In this document: positions 45,352-54,899 of the stretch, piece by piece | How the letters are laid out: each line of letters begins with the position of its first letter | Numbering within the stretch: the first letter of the stretch is position 1 | From: Bacteroidales bacterium | GTDB taxonomy: Bacteria > Bacteroidota > Bacteroidia > Bacteroidales > TTA-H9 | Reading direction: 5' to 3' | DNA length: 64,000 nucleotides | Assembly: GCA_028689615.1 (NCBI GenBank) | Contig: JAQVCV010000001.1 | Span: 1 to 64,000 of the forward strand | Notes under the pieces: model-generated | What the model saw: the letters and a program-made list of their open reading frames with translations, nothing else | Told to the model about the DNA's origin: nothing | The model's database searches: none | Translations under genes and position numbers: made by a program

Positions 45352-46764
45352 TTAGTATCTGTAATGCTCTGCTTTGTATGGGCCGTCAACTTCAACGCCA
45401 ATGTAGGCAGCCTGGTCAGCGGTCAGACGGGTAAGTTTAACGCCAATCTGTTCAAGATGCAGACGTGCAACCTCCTCATCAAGTTTCTTGGGTAAACGGT
45501 AAACATCGACGGCGAGTTGGTTGCTCCACAATTCAAGTTGAGCCAGGGTTTGGTTTGAAAAAGAATTGCTCATCACAAAACTGGGGTGACCTGTAGCACA
45601 GCCAAGATTCACCAAACGACCTTCGGCAAGCAGGAAAATGGAATGCCCGTCGGGGAAAAAGTATTGATCAACCTGAGGCTTAATATTAACTTTCTTGACG
45701 CCCGGGAGAGCATCAAGCGCATCGACTTGTATCTCGTTATCGAAGTGTCCGATGTTGCAAACAATAGCCTGATCCTTCATCATTTTCATGTGTTCAACCG
45801 TAACCACATCGCGGTTCCCGGTTGTAGTAACGTAAACATTACCCTCGGCGAGAGCGTCTTCGATGGTTGTAACTTCAAAGCCTTCCATAGCAGCCTGAAG
45901 AGCGCAAATGGGATCAATCTCGGTAACCAAAACCCTAGCTCCATAGGATCTCATTGAATGAGCACAACCTTTTCCTACATCGCCGTAGCCTAAAACCACC
46001 ACCACTTTCCCAGCAAGCATGACATCGGTGGCACGTTTGATTCCGTCGGCAAGCGATTCACGGCAACCATAAAGGTTATCGAATTTCGATTTTGTAACCG
46101 AATCGTTCACGTTGATGGCAGGAACCAGCAACGATCCGTTTTCTTTCATTTGATACAGACGGTGAACACCAGTGGTTGTCTCTTCTGATACTCCTTTTAA
46201 TTCAGCAACCGTACGATGCCAACGCTGCGGATCATCGGAAAGAATGGTTTTCAGACGAGCCAACACGATGGCCTCTTCCCTGCTTGAGGGTGTAACGTCA
46301 AGAACGGAGGGGTCGTTCTCTGCAGCGAAACCTTTGTGAACCATAAGGGTGGCATCGCCACCATCGTCAACAATCAAATTGGGGCCTTTCCCTCCGGGGA
46401 AGCTAAGAGCCATTGAGGTAGTCCACCAATACTCTTCCAATGTTTCGCCCTTCCAGGCAAAAACCGGCACTTTACTATCTCTGACTACAGCAGCAGCTGC
46501 ATGATCCTGGGTGGAAAAGATATTGCAACTGGCCCATCTGACATCAGCACCCAGAGCCACCAGGGTTTCAATAAGAACTGCTGTTTGAATGGTCATATGG
46601 AGTGATCCTGTGATTCTGGCTCCCTTCAAGGGCTTTTCAACTTCATACTTGCGACGGATCGCCATCAAACCAGGCATTTCTTTCTCAGCGATCTGAATCT
46701 CTTTTCTTCCCCAATCTGCCAGCGACAAATCGGCTACTTTGTAATCAAAATTTAAAGATGACAT
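45352..46764 (-). CDS. ahcY: Adenosylhomocysteinase (S-adenosylhomocysteine hydrolase)
   Basis: The 470-residue enzyme has the family motifs: [20 protein letters not shown] near the N-terminus, the substrate-site [13 protein letters not shown] region, the NAD-binding [20 protein letters not shown] and the C-terminal KAEHYRY tail. It breaks S-adenosylhomocysteine down to homocysteine and adenosine, clearing the product inhibitor of methyltransferases. I start at 46764 (MSSLNFDYK); longer upstream frames lack conserved residues and contain the promoter. It is divergent from the phosphopantetheinyl transferase gene. Confidence 0.95.
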   Translation of the reverse strand: MSSLNFDYKVADLSLADWGRKEIQIAEKEMPGLMAIRRKYEVEKPLKGARITGSLHMTIQTAVLIETLVALGADVRWASCNIFSTQDHAAAAVVRDSKVPVFAWKGETLEEYWWTTSMALSFPGGKGPNLIVDDGGDATLMVHKGFAAENDPSVLDVTPSSREEAIVLARLKTILSDDPQRWHRTVAELKGVSEETTTGVHRLYQMKENGSLLVPAINVNDSVTKSKFDNLYGCRESLADGIKRATDVMLAGKVVVVLGYGDVGKGCAHSMRSYGARVLVTEIDPICALQAAMEGFEVTTIEDALAEGNVYVTTTGNRDVVTVEHMKMMKDQAIVCNIGHFDNEIQVDALDALPGVKKVNIKPQVDQYFFPDGHSIFLLAEGRLVNLGCATGHPSFVMSNSFSNQTLAQLELWSNQLAVDVYRLPKKLDEEVARLHLEQIGVKLTRLTADQAAYIGVEVDGPYKAEHYRY

Positions 46765-46785
46765 ATGCGAATAAATAATTTTGGG

Positions 46786-46793
46786 CAAAGATA
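46786..46793 (-). promoter_or_regulatory. Candidate -7 promoter box for ahcY
   Basis: On the minus strand this reads TATCTTTG, an exact TAnnTTTG match, 21 bases upstream of the ahcY ATG at 46764. Confidence 0.6.
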
Positions 46794-46849
46794 CTACCAA
46801 TTTGTTGATTGGGGTATCCTGCTCATTTTCGACAGATGGTTCAAATATG

Positions 46850-46857
46850 TAACTTTG
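46850..46857 (+). promoter_or_regulatory. Candidate -7 promoter box for the phosphopantetheinyl transferase gene
   Basis: TAACTTTG is an exact TAnnTTTG match, with a TTTC at 46827-46830 at a 19-base spacing. It ends only 7 bases before the ATG at 46865, so the message would be leaderless or nearly so. Confidence 0.5.
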
Positions 46858-46864
46858 CAGGCTT

Positions 46865-47497
46865 ATGGCTCTTTCCTCAATAAGAAAACTTACCAATGGC
46901 GGTGTCGTGGCTCTGTGGTCCATTACGGAAACAGAACCGGAACTCATTCAGCAGCTTAATCCAGGACCGACAGAGTCAGCACATCTGGAAAGCATCAAAT
47001 CAGAACAGCGTCGTCTTCATTGGCTTGCGGGCAGGCTGCTTGCTGCTCAATTTCTTCCCAACTTCCATCAAATCAGTTATTCCGAGTCCGGAAAACCTTA
47101 CACGCCAGGAGAGTCAAGCCCTTTCTCGATCGCCCATTCGGCTTCCATGGCCGCCTTTTCAATGGCACCTTTACCTAATGGCATTGATATAGAGTTGATT
47201 ACTCCAAGAATTAGAAAAGTAACAACCAAATATCTGAATCAGGTAGAACTGCTGCAAGTTGGCGATAACACCACCGACGACACCTTATATATATATTGGT
47301 GTGCCAAAGAGGCCATCGTGAAATGGAGTGGCGACAGAACAATCGACTTCAAAAAACAGATAACGATCAGCCTTACACAAGCTACCAAAAAGCAAGGTGA
47401 TATAAAAGCCAGTTTTGAAAGCCAGTTCCAATCTTTTGATCTGCTTCTGCACTATGAAAAAATTGATAACTACATGCTTGTTTATACCATCAATTAA
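46865..47497 (+). CDS. 4'-phosphopantetheinyl transferase (Sfp/AcpS superfamily)
   Basis: The 210-residue protein has the superfamily motifs GIDIE (Mg-binding Asp/Glu) and WCAKEAIVK, with an N-terminal half of similar length, as in the monomeric Sfp type. It transfers phosphopantetheine from CoA to carrier proteins in the cytosol. The next gene starts 9 bases after the stop. It is divergent from ahcY, and the predicted promoter lies almost at its start codon. Confidence 0.9.
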   Translation: MALSSIRKLTNGGVVALWSITETEPELIQQLNPGPTESAHLESIKSEQRRLHWLAGRLLAAQFLPNFHQISYSESGKPYTPGESSPFSIAHSASMAAFSMAPLPNGIDIELITPRIRKVTTKYLNQVELLQVGDNTTDDTLYIYWCAKEAIVKWSGDRTIDFKKQITISLTQATKKQGDIKASFESQFQSFDLLLHYEKIDNYMLVYTIN

Positions 47498-47506
47498 CCT
47501 TAGACG

Positions 47507-48700
47507 ATGAAAATAAACCAATTATTAAAAACACTCATTCTGATAATCCTTGTAACGACTCTTCAACAATGCAAAGAGAGAGGTGGCTCTGGAGATGACA
47601 TTTTCTTGATCGACCTGGAACTTAAGGCATACCCCCTTACTCAAATAACATTGAAGGAGGTAAAACCCGATGGATTCAACCCTGTTGACACAACCTCAAC
47701 CGACGAGCATGGGAAAACCACATTGACTATCCCGGGAAACAAAGCTGCAATTTACCTGATTGAAGTTATGGAACAGCGAATTGTGGTTCTTTCCGTGCCC
47801 GGAGAAGAGGTAAGGTTTGAATCGTCGGAAAAGGACTTAAAAGTGGTCAAAACTTCAGGATCAATTCAGAACGTTCATTTTCAAGAATACAATGCCGCTT
47901 ATGACTTTCTGCGACAAACAATTGACTCGCTGAGTGTTTGCCTGGACAGATCGAAACATCACGACGATTATATCAAAACAAGAGATTCTGTTGGACAAGT
48001 CTATAGCGATGTTTTTTCACAACAACAGGCCATTACGACAGCGTATTTAAAACAAAACCCAACCTCACTTGGGGCTTTGATTGCGCTGAACCAACGCAGC
48101 GGGCCACGCCCGCTGTTCAATGTAACCGACAACTGGAACCTGATGATTGAAGTTGACAGCAACCTTATGAAGGCTCACCCTGGTAATGAACATATTGAAT
48201 TCTTACACCAAAGTTTGTTAAGCCATATGGAAAAGGCTCAGCAAGAAGCAGCCATCAACGAACGACTTAAGCCCGGAAGTGAAGCCCCCGAGATAGTGAT
48301 GCAGGGGCAAAACGGTGAAGGCTTCAGGCTGTCGGAGCTTAGAGGGAAAGTTGTTTTGCTCCATTTTTGGGCTTCATGGAGCCCCGACTATCGAAAAGAC
48401 ATGGAAACTCTGCGCTACTTGGGTCAGGTATATGCTCCCTGGGGATTCGACATGGTTTCCATTTCGTTTGATAACAAACGGTATCAATGGTTAGAGGCTG
48501 TAAAATTTGACTTTATGCAGTGGACCCAGCTTTGCGACCTGCTCTACCCCTCGTCGCCTCTTCAGAAGTTGTATGCTATTGGAAAAGAACTACCTGTGTA
48601 TTACCTGATTGATCGCGACGGAACCCTTGCAGGCAGATACAGCAACGCCCGTGAGGTTCAGGACGCTCTCAAAACCATGAAATGGGAAGTTAGGCAATAA
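47507..48700 (+). CDS. Thioredoxin-fold exported protein lacking active-site cysteines
   Basis: The 397-residue protein has a signal sequence with a possible lipidation Cys (LQQC), an N-terminal DUF4369-like beta domain (residues about 35-125) and a helical linker. The C-terminal thioredoxin-like domain (about 255-397) is marked by GSEAPEIVMQGQNGEGFRLS and VVLLHFWASW. Where TlpA proteins carry WCxxC, this one reads WSPDY (residues 291-295), so both redox cysteines are missing. It is probably a binding protein rather than a reductase. It follows the phosphopantetheinyl transferase gene by 9 bases, presumably on the same transcript. Confidence 0.8.
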   Translation: MKINQLLKTLILIILVTTLQQCKERGGSGDDIFLIDLELKAYPLTQITLKEVKPDGFNPVDTTSTDEHGKTTLTIPGNKAAIYLIEVMEQRIVVLSVPGEEVRFESSEKDLKVVKTSGSIQNVHFQEYNAAYDFLRQTIDSLSVCLDRSKHHDDYIKTRDSVGQVYSDVFSQQQAITTAYLKQNPTSLGALIALNQRSGPRPLFNVTDNWNLMIEVDSNLMKAHPGNEHIEFLHQSLLSHMEKAQQEAAINERLKPGSEAPEIVMQGQNGEGFRLSELRGKVVLLHFWASWSPDYRKDMETLRYLGQVYAPWGFDMVSISFDNKRYQWLEAVKFDFMQWTQLCDLLYPSSPLQKLYAIGKELPVYYLIDRDGTLAGRYSNAREVQDALKTMKWEVRQ

Positions 48701-48712
48701 AAGGGATTTACC

Positions 48713-48764
48713 GTACAAAACCAAAAGCACCCGAGAACAATCACGGGTGCTTTTGATTTTGTAC
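48713..48764. terminator. Strong bidirectional terminator
   Basis: A 21-base arm starting GTACAAAA and ending GCACCCG pairs with the matching arm CGGGTGC...TTTTGTAC with one internal mismatch and a 10-base loop. It separates the convergent genes ending at 48700 and 48781. Confidence 0.9.
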
Positions 48765-48780
48765 AGAACGACAAATCGAG

Positions 48781-49713
48781 CTAGTAGCGCTCAACTTTAA
48801 TACTCGAAATTGCAGCCTCAGCTTTGATGAAGATCTTTTTGGGGGAGGAATCGAAATTGCTTGTACGATAAAGTCCTGTAGAGATTTTGTCGAACCCGTC
48901 CAACTTACGACCCGAGAGCACAGCATCGGTTCTCACCTCACAGGCACTCTCTTTGGGAACAGAAAGGGTAAGTTCGGAAACCCCTACTTCCAGATCTACG
49001 TCAACCGTATCTACCAGAGAACCAAGCACCAGATCAACACTTGATGCACCTCCGTCGAGTTCAAGTCTGCGAATTTTAAAAGCCTGCATATCCATCTCAA
49101 CTTTGGAAGCGCCAGCTTCGACGTCGATTTCCCAAATCACGACCGGATTGAGCTTAAGGAATACTTCATTCTTCACCCGGCCGCTGTTTACCGACACATC
49201 ATCGAGATCAATCTTGACCGAATTAACCGGGGTTCCATCGTTGGGAGTCATGGTATAGGGTCCGATATTGCCATTACTTCTGAAATCGATAAGCTGGTGG
49301 GTGGTATCGGAAAGTTCAAACCTTCCTGCAGCTGCATTGAGTTTAAGCTTTACTACAGAAGCAGCGTTGGCCATGGGCAACGAGAAAGACTGATCGCGAT
49401 AGGTTTCTGAAGCCTCGTCGGAATCGTAGTTGTGATCGTAAGACCATTCCCGATGTCCAAACTGGAATGAAAAACCATCTCCACCAGGTCTGACCAGCAC
49501 CAGAACAACAGCAAGCACCAGTACTCCCAACGAACCAGCAAGTTTGATTACCGGCTTAACAGGGAGCAACGAGACCCCCCAAAGCAGCAACAAAAGCGGC
49601 CACAAATCGACAACGGCGCCCCAGCTAAACCAAATCACACCAAAATTGCGAAGCGCGTAAAGCAAACCAATCGTGAGGAGCAAAACGCCCCAGAACACAT
49701 TCTTAAAGCTCAT
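48781..49713 (-). CDS. LiaF-like membrane protein with toast-rack-type C-terminal domain
   Basis: The 310-residue protein has an N-terminal block of about four short hydrophobic spans (FWGVLLLTIGLLYALRNFG, LWPLLLLLWGVSLL, LGVLVLAVVLVLV, residues 5-80) resembling the LiaI/LiaF/DUF5668 region. A soluble beta-rich domain follows (about 110-310) with the repeated pattern of LiaF/YvqF-type adhesin-like domains (VEMDMQAFKIRRLELDGGAS). It is probably part of an envelope-stress system with the PspC protein encoded just upstream; the genes overlap by four bases. Confidence 0.75.
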   Translation of the reverse strand: MSFKNVFWGVLLLTIGLLYALRNFGVIWFSWGAVVDLWPLLLLLWGVSLLPVKPVIKLAGSLGVLVLAVVLVLVRPGGDGFSFQFGHREWSYDHNYDSDEASETYRDQSFSLPMANAASVVKLKLNAAAGRFELSDTTHQLIDFRSNGNIGPYTMTPNDGTPVNSVKIDLDDVSVNSGRVKNEVFLKLNPVVIWEIDVEAGASKVEMDMQAFKIRRLELDGGASSVDLVLGSLVDTVDVDLEVGVSELTLSVPKESACEVRTDAVLSGRKLDGFDKISTGLYRTSNFDSSPKKIFIKAEAAISSIKVERY

Positions 49714-50240
49714 GACTGTTGTTTTTTATTGTTAATAAAATAGTTACGCAGGAGAACACCACCTGCTACAATAAGAACAAAGGGCCAAAGATCGCTGAAA
49801 CTGACCCGTGGGATGTACTCGGAAAGGAGAAAAAGGATCCCAAAGGAGATAAGCACTGCACCGGCAATAAGGTTACCATTTTCGCGCCGACGCTTGTGTT
49901 TCTCCTGATAGGCCTTGTAAGGATCGTCCGAACTGTTCGGAGTAGTTTCGCGATACTCTTTCTTGTAGGTACCAGCATCTTTAAAATTCAGATCATCTTG
50001 TTCCATAGTAGGTTCATTTTGAGGGTTTGCACTAAAATACTCTGTCGAACGCTTATTCTCAGGAAGAATAATCCACAAAACAACATACACCCATATGCCA
50101 GTTCCCCAGACTATTACACCTAAGATGAATAAAAACCGGACGATGGAGCTATCCATGTCAAAGTAGGAGGCCAATCCACCGGCTACACCACCCAACATTC
50201 GGTCGGTGCGACTACGTTCAAGTTTTTTATAGGTTGCCAT
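49710..50240 (-). CDS. PspC-domain membrane protein
   Basis: The 176-residue protein starts with a PspC domain (KLERSRTDRMLGGVAGGLAS, then the span FLFILGVIVWGTGIWVYVVL, residues about 1-60). A charged linker follows, then two C-terminal hydrophobic segments (LIAGAVLISFGILFLLSEYI and LWPFVLIVAGGVLLRNYF) of the LiaI-like type. PspC proteins respond to membrane stress. Its stop overlaps the start of the LiaF-like gene. Confidence 0.85.
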   Translation of the reverse strand: MATYKKLERSRTDRMLGGVAGGLASYFDMDSSIVRFLFILGVIVWGTGIWVYVVLWIILPENKRSTEYFSANPQNEPTMEQDDLNFKDAGTYKKEYRETTPNSSDDPYKAYQEKHKRRRENGNLIAGAVLISFGILFLLSEYIPRVSFSDLWPFVLIVAGGVLLRNYFINNKKQQS

Positions 50241-50273
50241 TTTACAATTAATTTATGGTTTCTGGCAATTTTG

Positions 50274-50315
50274 ACGCCACCGCCCAATTCAGGTTACATA
50301 AAAAAAGGGTGGCGT
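50274..50315. repeat. Inverted repeat in the icd upstream region
   Basis: ACGCCACC and GGTGGCGT are perfect 8-base arms 26 bases apart, located between the divergent PspC and isocitrate dehydrogenase genes. It may be an operator or leader structure. No clear TAnnTTTG box is present in this gap. Confidence 0.35.
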
Positions 50316-50388
50316 TATATTGAACAAAAGTGACCTTTCAGACATCTTATTGTATGGAGATGATTCAGACGAAATTTACACAATACTC

Positions 50389-51645
50389 ATGAATAAAATC
50401 AAAGTTACAAACCCTGTAGTTGAGCTCGATGGCGACGAAATGACCCGCATCATCTGGAAAATGATCAAAGAAAAACTGATTTTTCCTTATCTGGAGCTCG
50501 ACATCAAGTATTTCGATCTAGGAATAGAACACCGTGATGCCACCAACGATCAGGTAACGGTTGATGCTGCCAACGCTATTAAACAACACAACGTTGGAAT
50601 TAAATGTGCCACCATTACCCCCGATGAAAAAAGGGTGGAAGAGTTTGGTTTAAAAGCGATGTATAAGTCGCCTAACGGAACCATACGGAACATATTGAAT
50701 GGTACTGTTTTCAGAGAGCCCATCCTGATTAGCAACATCCCGAGGCTGATTCCCGGATGGACGCAACCCATGGTGATCGGGCGACATGCTTATGGAGATC
50801 AGTACCGTGCAACCGATTTCAAGGTTAAAGGCAAGGGAAAACTTACCATCACTTTCACACCCGAAAACGGGGCCCCTCAATCTTACACAGTGCACCAATT
50901 CGATGACGACGGTGTGGCCATGGCCATGTTCAATACCGACGAATCCATTCGCGGCTTTGCTTATTCCTGTTTCAACATGGCCCTTGATAAAGGCTGGCCC
51001 CTTTACCTGTCAACCAAAAACACCATCCTGAAACAATACGATGGCCGGTTTAAAGACATCTTTCAAGAGGTTTACGATAGTGATTTTGCCGACAGTTTTA
51101 AGGCGAAGGGTATTGTGTATGAGCACCGTTTAATTGACGACATGGTGGCATCAGCACTAAAGTGGAACGGCGGCTTCGTGTGGGCTTGCAAAAACTACGA
51201 CGGCGACGTACAATCCGACACCTTGGCACAAGGCTTCGGTTCACTGGGATTGATGACCTCTGTGCTCGTAACCCCCGATGGCAAAACGGTAGAAGCCGAA
51301 GCTGCTCATGGCACTGTAACACGTCACTATCGCGAACACCAGAAAGGGAACAAAACCTCCACCAATCCAATTGCCAGCATTTTTGCATGGACCCGTGGTC
51401 TGGCGCACAGAGCTAAACTCGACAACAACCTGCTTTTAGCCGACTTTTGCCATACCCTGGAAACAGTTTGTATTGAAACCGTCGAAAGCGGGAAAATGAC
51501 TAAAGACCTGGCTATTCTGCTGCCCGAAGATAGCTCAGGGAAAGGGCATTATCTCTATACCGAGGATTTTTTAGATGCGATAGCAGAAAACCTTCAACAA
51601 AGAATAAATCCTGATTCACAAGCTACAACCAACCGGAATGTTTAA
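50389..51645 (+). CDS. icd: NADP-type isocitrate dehydrogenase
   Basis: The 418-residue enzyme belongs to the eukaryotic-like isocitrate dehydrogenase subfamily. Motifs are [17 protein letters not shown] at the N-terminus, the substrate region [33 protein letters not shown], and the C-terminal [15 protein letters not shown] with the NADP-contacting Arg and His. It makes 2-oxoglutarate, CO2 and NADPH in the TCA cycle. I choose the ATG at 50389 (MNKIKVTNP); the same frame extends to 50320 with non-conserved residues. Citrate synthase starts 11 bases after its stop. Confidence 0.95.
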   Translation: MNKIKVTNPVVELDGDEMTRIIWKMIKEKLIFPYLELDIKYFDLGIEHRDATNDQVTVDAANAIKQHNVGIKCATITPDEKRVEEFGLKAMYKSPNGTIRNILNGTVFREPILISNIPRLIPGWTQPMVIGRHAYGDQYRATDFKVKGKGKLTITFTPENGAPQSYTVHQFDDDGVAMAMFNTDESIRGFAYSCFNMALDKGWPLYLSTKNTILKQYDGRFKDIFQEVYDSDFADSFKAKGIVYEHRLIDDMVASALKWNGGFVWACKNYDGDVQSDTLAQGFGSLGLMTSVLVTPDGKTVEAEAAHGTVTRHYREHQKGNKTSTNPIASIFAWTRGLAHRAKLDNNLLLADFCHTLETVCIETVESGKMTKDLAILLPEDSSGKGHYLYTEDFLDAIAENLQQRINPDSQATTNRNV

Positions 51646-51656
51646 AACAAAATACC

Positions 51657-52988
51657 ATGGCTAGATTAAAAGAAAAACTTTACGAAAAAATCCAGGAACA
51701 CCGTCCGCGGACACAACGACTCCTTCAGGAATTTGGAAACGTTGTGGTTGATAAGATTACCATTTCCCAAATTATTGGAGGGATGCGAGGTGTAAAAAGT
51801 CTGGTAACCGACATTTCGTATCTCGACCCCAACGAAGGGATTCGTTACAGGGGTTACACACTGCCCGAGGTTTTCGAAAAACTTCCCAAACCAAAAGGGG
51901 CTGAAATGCCTTACGTGGAGGGATTGTTTTACCTGTTACTCACCGGCGATATTCCCACCGAGGACGAGGTTGCCGATGTGGTTGACGAATTCAACAAAAG
52001 GCGCATACTACCTCGTTATGTTTACGAAGTTATCGACTCGTTCCCCTGTTGCAGCCATCCAATGTCGGTGTTTTCAGCCGCGGTAACAACCATGCAGCGC
52101 GAATCGTTCTTCGCGAAAAAATACTCAGCCGGCCTCAACAAAGCCGATTACTGGGACCCAACCTACGAAGATGCCCTGAACCTGCTGGCAAAACTACCCG
52201 AAGTAGCCACTTACATCTATGCCAAACTCTACCGCGACGGTAAACGGATACAGTCGAATCCATTCCTCGATTTCGGGGCAAACTTCGCTCACATGATGGG
52301 CAAACCAAAAGCCTATGAGGATGTGTCGCGCATGAATTTCATCATCCATGCCGACCACGAAAGCGGGAATGTGAGCGCTCACACGGGTCACTTGGTAGCC
52401 AGTTCACTGGCCGATATTTATCTCTCGATTGCCGCCATGGTCAACGGTTTGGCAGGTCCATTGCACGGGCTGGCCAACCAGGAGGTGCTTCGCTGGATTC
52501 TGGAATTCATGGACAAGATGAATGGCGCCGAACCCACCGACGACGAGGTGAAACAATACGTTTGGGATACCCTTCATTCAGGTATGGTAATCCCCGGTTA
52601 TGGTCATGCTGTACTGCGGAAAACCGACCCCCGCTACACAGTTCAGCGTGAATTTTGCCAAAAACACATGCCCGATGATCCCGTGTTTGGAATCGTTGAC
52701 AAGCTCTACCGTATTGTACCCGACATCCTTCGCGAACAGGGCAAAGCCAAAAACCCCTGGCCCAACCTCGATGCACAAACCGGAGTTATTCAATGGCATT
52801 ACAACGTGCGTGAATTCGACTTTTATACCGTGCTTTTCAGCATTGGAAGAAGCATTGGAATTGCAGCCAACATCATATGGGATAGAGCTTTAAGCTATCC
52901 GCTCGAACGCCCTAAATCGCTCACTACCGACCTGCTCGAGAAAATTGCATTTGGAACGCTGGGCGAAGACGAAATCCCGGCAGAATAA
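51657..52988 (+). CDS. gltA: Citrate synthase (eukaryotic-like type)
   Basis: The 443-residue enzyme shows the citrate synthase catalytic residues in HADHESGNVSAHTGHLVASS, GYGHAVLRKTDPR and VREFDFYTVLF (His, His, Asp). The RGYTLPEVFEKLPK and ILREQGKAKNPWPNLDAQTG stretches place it in the eukaryotic-like clade. It condenses acetyl-CoA and oxaloacetate. It probably forms an operon with icd and ends at the hairpin at 53018. Confidence 0.95.
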   Translation: MARLKEKLYEKIQEHRPRTQRLLQEFGNVVVDKITISQIIGGMRGVKSLVTDISYLDPNEGIRYRGYTLPEVFEKLPKPKGAEMPYVEGLFYLLLTGDIPTEDEVADVVDEFNKRRILPRYVYEVIDSFPCCSHPMSVFSAAVTTMQRESFFAKKYSAGLNKADYWDPTYEDALNLLAKLPEVATYIYAKLYRDGKRIQSNPFLDFGANFAHMMGKPKAYEDVSRMNFIIHADHESGNVSAHTGHLVASSLADIYLSIAAMVNGLAGPLHGLANQEVLRWILEFMDKMNGAEPTDDEVKQYVWDTLHSGMVIPGYGHAVLRKTDPRYTVQREFCQKHMPDDPVFGIVDKLYRIVPDILREQGKAKNPWPNLDAQTGVIQWHYNVREFDFYTVLFSIGRSIGIAANIIWDRALSYPLERPKSLTTDLLEKIAFGTLGEDEIPAE

Positions 52989-53017
52989 AAGCCAGTGTAA
53001 CATTACGAACAAGCACC

Positions 53018-53048
53018 AACCCGGTTTATTGAATGAGCCGGGTTTTTT
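53018..53048 (+). terminator. Terminator of the icd-gltA operon
   Basis: AACCCGG and CCGGGTT form a 7-bp stem with a 13-base loop, followed by a run of six T. The T-run overlaps the first base of the YjbQ -7 box. Confidence 0.8.
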
Positions 53049-53055
53049 ACTTTTG
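53048..53055 (+). promoter_or_regulatory. Candidate -7 promoter box for the YjbQ gene
   Basis: TACTTTTG is an exact TAnnTTTG match 16 bases before the ATG at 53072, immediately after the gltA terminator stem. Confidence 0.6.
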
Positions 53056-53071
53056 CATTCAAACAAACGTC

Positions 53072-53479
53072 ATGAAACAGATCATCATCCCATTACCCCC
53101 CTTTCAAAGAGGCTTTCACCTGATTACCCGAATTATAGAGCAGCAATTGCCCTCTTTGCCCGAGGCCGGTCTCCTGAACCTTTTCATCCAACACACATCA
53201 GCCGGCCTCGCCATCAACGAGAATGCCGATCCCTTGGTAAGACATGATTTAGAATCGACATTCAACAAATTGATACCAGAAAACCAACCGTGGTATCGTC
53301 ACAATTCGGAAGGGAGCGACGACATGCCGGCTCATACTAAAAGCCTGATAACCGGCACCTCCGTCAACATTCCCATCGTCCATAAAAAACTTGGATTAGG
53401 AACCTGGCAGGGGATCTATCTATGCGAGTTCCGCAACCACGCAGGGAGCAGAACTATCGTGGCAACAGTAATTGATTAA
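53072..53479 (+). CDS. YjbQ family protein
   Basis: The 135-residue protein is a typical UPF0047/YjbQ member with the motif HTSAGLAINENADPLVRHDL and the C-terminal LGTWQGIYLCEFRNHAGSR. Family members are reported to have a thiamine-phosphate-synthase-like side activity, but their in vivo role is unclear. I use the ATG at 53072, which has the promoter box upstream; the frame upstream to 53033 would include the terminator region. Its stop is 4 bases from that of the convergent gene. Confidence 0.9.
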   Translation: MKQIIIPLPPFQRGFHLITRIIEQQLPSLPEAGLLNLFIQHTSAGLAINENADPLVRHDLESTFNKLIPENQPWYRHNSEGSDDMPAHTKSLITGTSVNIPIVHKKLGLGTWQGIYLCEFRNHAGSRTIVATVID

Positions 53480-53483
53480 ACTG

Positions 53484-54314
53484 CTATCTGAGGAATATCC
53501 CTTGAGCATCGGTGCTCACTTTCCCCTCTTTCATCAGGTTTCCGACAGCAGCTTTAAAAGTTCGCTTGCTGATTCCCAATGCCGACCTGATCTCGTCGGG
53601 CGAAGACTTGTCATGCAATTGAAGGCGACCACCCATCTGGTTCAGTTTACGCATAATAAGATCAGCAGCATACACAAACTCATCTACACCAGGCCGACGC
53701 AACGTGATGTCGAGTTTGCCATCTTCACGGATGGTTTTCACCCAACCGGTTAGTTTCTGACCAGGTACAATTTTGCTTACCAGTTCGTTGTGATACACCA
53801 TACCACGAAACTGCTGGTTAACAATCACTTTGAACCCCAGGCTGGTCTGGTCGGCAACCAGCACATCAACCTCCTCGCCGGCAGCCAGTTCGGTATCGGC
53901 ATCTTTTAAATACTTTTCGTAATAGGTTGTTCCGGTGAGGCGTTTCGACTGTTCGTCCATCAAAACGTGTACAACCGGTTTTTCGCCGGTGCGAAGGGGT
54001 TGGCGCATCTGGCGGTAAGGAACCAGAAGGTCTTTGGCCAGACCCATAAAAACGAAGGCGCCAAACCTGCCTACCGACATCACTTCCATGGCGGCAAACT
54101 CGCCGGCAGTAGCCAAGGGTGTATCCGTAGTAGCGATGGGGCGGTCGTCGGAATCGGTATAGACAAACACCCTAACCAGGTCGCCCACTTCGGCGCCTGA
54201 AGGGATTTGCTTGCCGGGAAGCAACAGTTCCTGACCGTCGCCGGCATCGAGAATGGCACCTGGTGCCACGATCCGCAGGATTGGGATCACCTGAAATTGT
54301 CCAACTTGTATCAT
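53484..54314 (-). CDS. S1-domain RNA-binding protein, CvfB family
   Basis: The 276-residue protein has the CvfB/YitL layout: two to three S1-like domains (VMSVGRFGAFVFMGLAKDLL at residues about 76-95; VDVLVADQTSLGFKVIVNQQ; LTGWVKTIREDGKLDITLRR) and a C-terminal winged-helix-like domain (ALGISKRTFKAAVGNLMKEG). It probably binds RNA and affects gene expression. It starts 6 bases after the YbaB stop, forming an operon. Confidence 0.9.
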   Translation of the reverse strand: MIQVGQFQVIPILRIVAPGAILDAGDGQELLLPGKQIPSGAEVGDLVRVFVYTDSDDRPIATTDTPLATAGEFAAMEVMSVGRFGAFVFMGLAKDLLVPYRQMRQPLRTGEKPVVHVLMDEQSKRLTGTTYYEKYLKDADTELAAGEEVDVLVADQTSLGFKVIVNQQFRGMVYHNELVSKIVPGQKLTGWVKTIREDGKLDITLRRPGVDEFVYAADLIMRKLNQMGGRLQLHDKSSPDEIRSALGISKRTFKAAVGNLMKEGKVSTDAQGIFLR

Positions 54315-54320
54315 AGAATC

Positions 54321-54629
54321 TTATAAACCAGGGAAACCACCAGGTAACAACGATTTAGCAGCCGACTTCATGGCCTCGGCTGAAGCAGTGGCCGCATCAG
54401 TCTGAGCTGCTGTGACTACGCGCAATACAACAGCCTGAACTTCTTCGGCTCCTTTGGCCAACAACTCTTCGTGAAGGTGAAGCGATACCAGGCGACCGTT
54501 GCCATCAACTACTGCTGCAGCTTGCGAATCATCGGTTTCGCAACTATAGCGGGCAGAAGCCAGTGCAGCTTTGGCCTCCTCGGCTTTTTGCTGAACTTCC
54601 TGCAGTTTCCCCATTAAATTTCCAAACAT
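54321..54629 (-). CDS. YbaB/EbfC family nucleoid-associated protein
   Basis: The 102-residue protein begins MFGNLMGKLQEVQQKAEEAK and has the YbaB helix-strand-helix pattern, as a small dimeric DNA-binding protein. In other bacteria the gene often sits by dnaX and recR; here it is paired with the CvfB gene. A near-match -7 box (TTACTTTG, one base short in spacing) lies just upstream. Confidence 0.85.
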   Translation of the reverse strand: MFGNLMGKLQEVQQKAEEAKAALASARYSCETDDSQAAAVVDGNGRLVSLHLHEELLAKGAEEVQAVVLRVVTAAQTDAATASAEAMKSAAKSLLPGGFPGL

Positions 54630-54899
54630 AACAGTATTAATTCAATATTATCTGCAAAGTAACCACTTTTTTGCCGGTTCGGTACACGATAAAAACCTGA
54701 ACTTGCGTTACAAACCTAAAACCCGATCGTCAGAACACAGCCAAACTGTCTATGAAGCTGAATGTCTGCGAAGATACTCAGCTTCATCGGGCAAAAAAAG
54801 AGCAACGATTTGGGAAGCCGGATCAAAATCAACTGAGCAAACAGGCCTGATGCTTCAGAAGCCACCTCTCAAGAATCCAGAAATTGATTGTTTCTCCAA

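Noticed and set aside
45352..46947. Longer ahcY start at 46947
   Set aside because: The extra 61 residues are not conserved, overlap the promoter and the divergent gene, and the family normally starts near MSSLNFDYK.
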